Assembly (NCBI RefSeq): GCF_022024035.1
Contig: NZ_CP091787.1
Span: 2,666,001 to 2,730,000 of the forward strand
Direction of reading: 5' to 3'
DNA from: Prevotella sp. E13-17
GTDB taxonomy: Bacteria > Bacteroidota > Bacteroidia > Bacteroidales > Bacteroidaceae
Length of the DNA: 64,000 nucleotides
Below, in pieces: positions 63,300 through 64,000 of this stretch. Made by a program: the position numbers and the translations under genes. The first letter of the stretch is position 1. The number at the start of each line of letters is the position of its first letter. The notes beneath the pieces are model-generated. The model had not been told where the DNA came from, made no database searches, and saw only the letters and a program-made list of their open reading frames with translations.

Positions 63300-63778
63300 A
63301 AAAAGAAATGACCGGTCAGCAGGCCTACCTAAAGCTAACGGCCCTCTGTGCCCGCAGCGAGCACTGTCAGCAGGAGATGCTTGACAAAATGCGCCAATGG
63401 GGCGTGTCAGAAGAAGAGCGGGCACAGGTGATGCAACGACTTGTAAACGAACGCTATGTAGATGACGAACGCTTTACGCGAGCCTTCGTCAACGACAAGA
63501 TACGCTACAACAAATGGGGGCGCCGCAAAGTGGAACAGGCCTTATGGATGAAACGCATAGACGAACACATTGCCAGGGCTATACTCGACGAAGTGGATGA
63601 CGAGGAGTACACCGCCACCCTGACGCCTATGCTCAAGCAGAAGCGCCGCACGACGAAGGCTAACAGCGACTACGAACTCAACATGAAACTCATCAAGTTC
63701 GCCCTGTCTCGCGGATTCACCATGGACATTATCAAACAATGCCTTGACGTAGAAGATGAGAGCGAGTTTTTGGACTGA
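63290..63778 (+). CDS. recX: regulatory protein RecX
   Basis: A 162-residue all-helical protein that modulates RecA filaments. The three RecX repeats are visible (AYLKLTALCARSEHCQQEML; VNERYVDDERFTRAFVNDKI; YELNMKLIKFALSRGF). Overlaps prmC at the start and comF at the end, so a tight operon. The length is usual for the family. Confidence 0.92.
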   Translation: MAIKKEMTGQQAYLKLTALCARSEHCQQEMLDKMRQWGVSEEERAQVMQRLVNERYVDDERFTRAFVNDKIRYNKWGRRKVEQALWMKRIDEHIARAILDEVDDEEYTATLTPMLKQKRRTTKANSDYELNMKLIKFALSRGFTMDIIKQCLDVEDESEFLD

Positions 63779-64000
63779 CCTGTTAGACTTCATAGCCCCA
63801 CGCACTTGCGCTATCTGCGGCCGCTGGCTGTCATCAAGAGAAGAGTGCATTTGCATCAGCTGTATCTGCGACATACCTTTTGCATCCTACCATCTTCATC
63901 CTTTAGACAACCCCATGGCCCGCCTCTTCTGGGGCCTATTTCCCGTAGAAAAGGTGGCGGCCCTGTTCTTTTATCAACCACGAACACAACCCTATCACCT
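63756..64000 (+). CDS. comF: ComF-family phosphoribosyltransferase, N-terminal part (cut by window end)
   Basis: The frame starts at ATG 63756 within recX (MRASFWTDLLDFIAPRTCAI) and stays open to the last base. The first 40 residues show the zinc ribbon of ComF proteins: C18, C21, C31, C33, C36 in CAICGRW and CICISC. It continues with NPMARLFWGLFPVEKVAALFFYQ, the usual ComF linker. The phosphoribosyltransferase domain lies outside. Role in DNA uptake is known for Bacillus ComFC only. Confidence 0.8.
   Translation, partial: MRASFWTDLLDFIAPRTCAICGRWLSSREECICISCICDIPFASYHLHPLDNPMARLFWGLFPVEKVAALFFYQPRTQPYH

Overview
The window comes from a Bacteroidota genome, most likely a Prevotella-type gut or rumen bacterium. 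The evidence is a complete SusC/SusD starch locus, promoters of the Bacteroidetes form TAnnTTTG (-7 box) with TTTG or TTG about 20 bp upstream (-33 box), few Shine-Dalgarno sequences, lipoproteins with acidic export signals, and the type IX secretion (T9SS) genes porU and porV. Species assignment is inference. I saw no rRNA, tRNA, CRISPR-Cas or transposase gene.

Layout. 1-4.9 kb: tail of a carbohydrate locus with a GH51 arabinofuranosidase (cut by the window edge), an S-type sulfatase, a secreted protein and a 65-residue protein. 5.1-5.5 kb: the first of three copies of an unusual 22-bp-phased repeat array. 5.6-30.3 kb: a starch utilisation locus. The minus strand carries malQ-susB-pulA-susA and a lacI-type regulator followed by a sugar transporter gene. 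The plus strand carries susC-susD-susE-susF, a three-module starch-binding-like protein and two alpha-amylases. 30.3-36.3 kb: two glycosyltransferases, a probable ncRNA, an M16 peptidase and array copy B. 36.3-47.4 kb: a giant CotH/lamin-tail secreted protein, then ispF, porV, porU and an FAH-family hydrolase gene. 47.5-52.7 kb: rplM-rpsI-rpsB-tsf with structured leaders, and argS. 52.7-55.5 kb: an outer-membrane barrel, RNase HI, array copy C and ribD. 55.6-61.5 kb: a lipoprotein island with duplicated leaders. 61.6-64.0 kb: a four-helix/zinc-finger protein, prmC, recX and the start of comF.

How the parts work together. SusCDEF would bind and import starch oligosaccharides, and the two secreted amylases would make them. 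SusA, the pullulanase and SusB would finish them in the periplasm, the transporter would carry maltose or glucose inward, and MalQ would process cytoplasmic maltodextrin. Five GCAAACGTTTGC-like palindromes lie 55-56 bp from the -7 boxes of six promoters (one operator is shared by two divergent promoters). All six promoters lack a recognisable -33 box. This fits a LacI-family protein acting as an activator of the whole locus, instead of the SusR known from Bacteroides.

The most novel signal is the repeat family at 5.1, 36.0 and 54.2 kb. Each copy has eight to ten CTA-N5-TAG dyads spaced exactly 22 bp apart, in two blocks separated by 33 bp, flanked by CAAAA/TTTTG sites that are also 22 bp apart. 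Site types occur in a fixed order and one copy is inverted. Two other points deserve attention: palindromic repeats inserted in frame in prmC (twice) and ribD, and a duplicated leader in front of lipoprotein genes.
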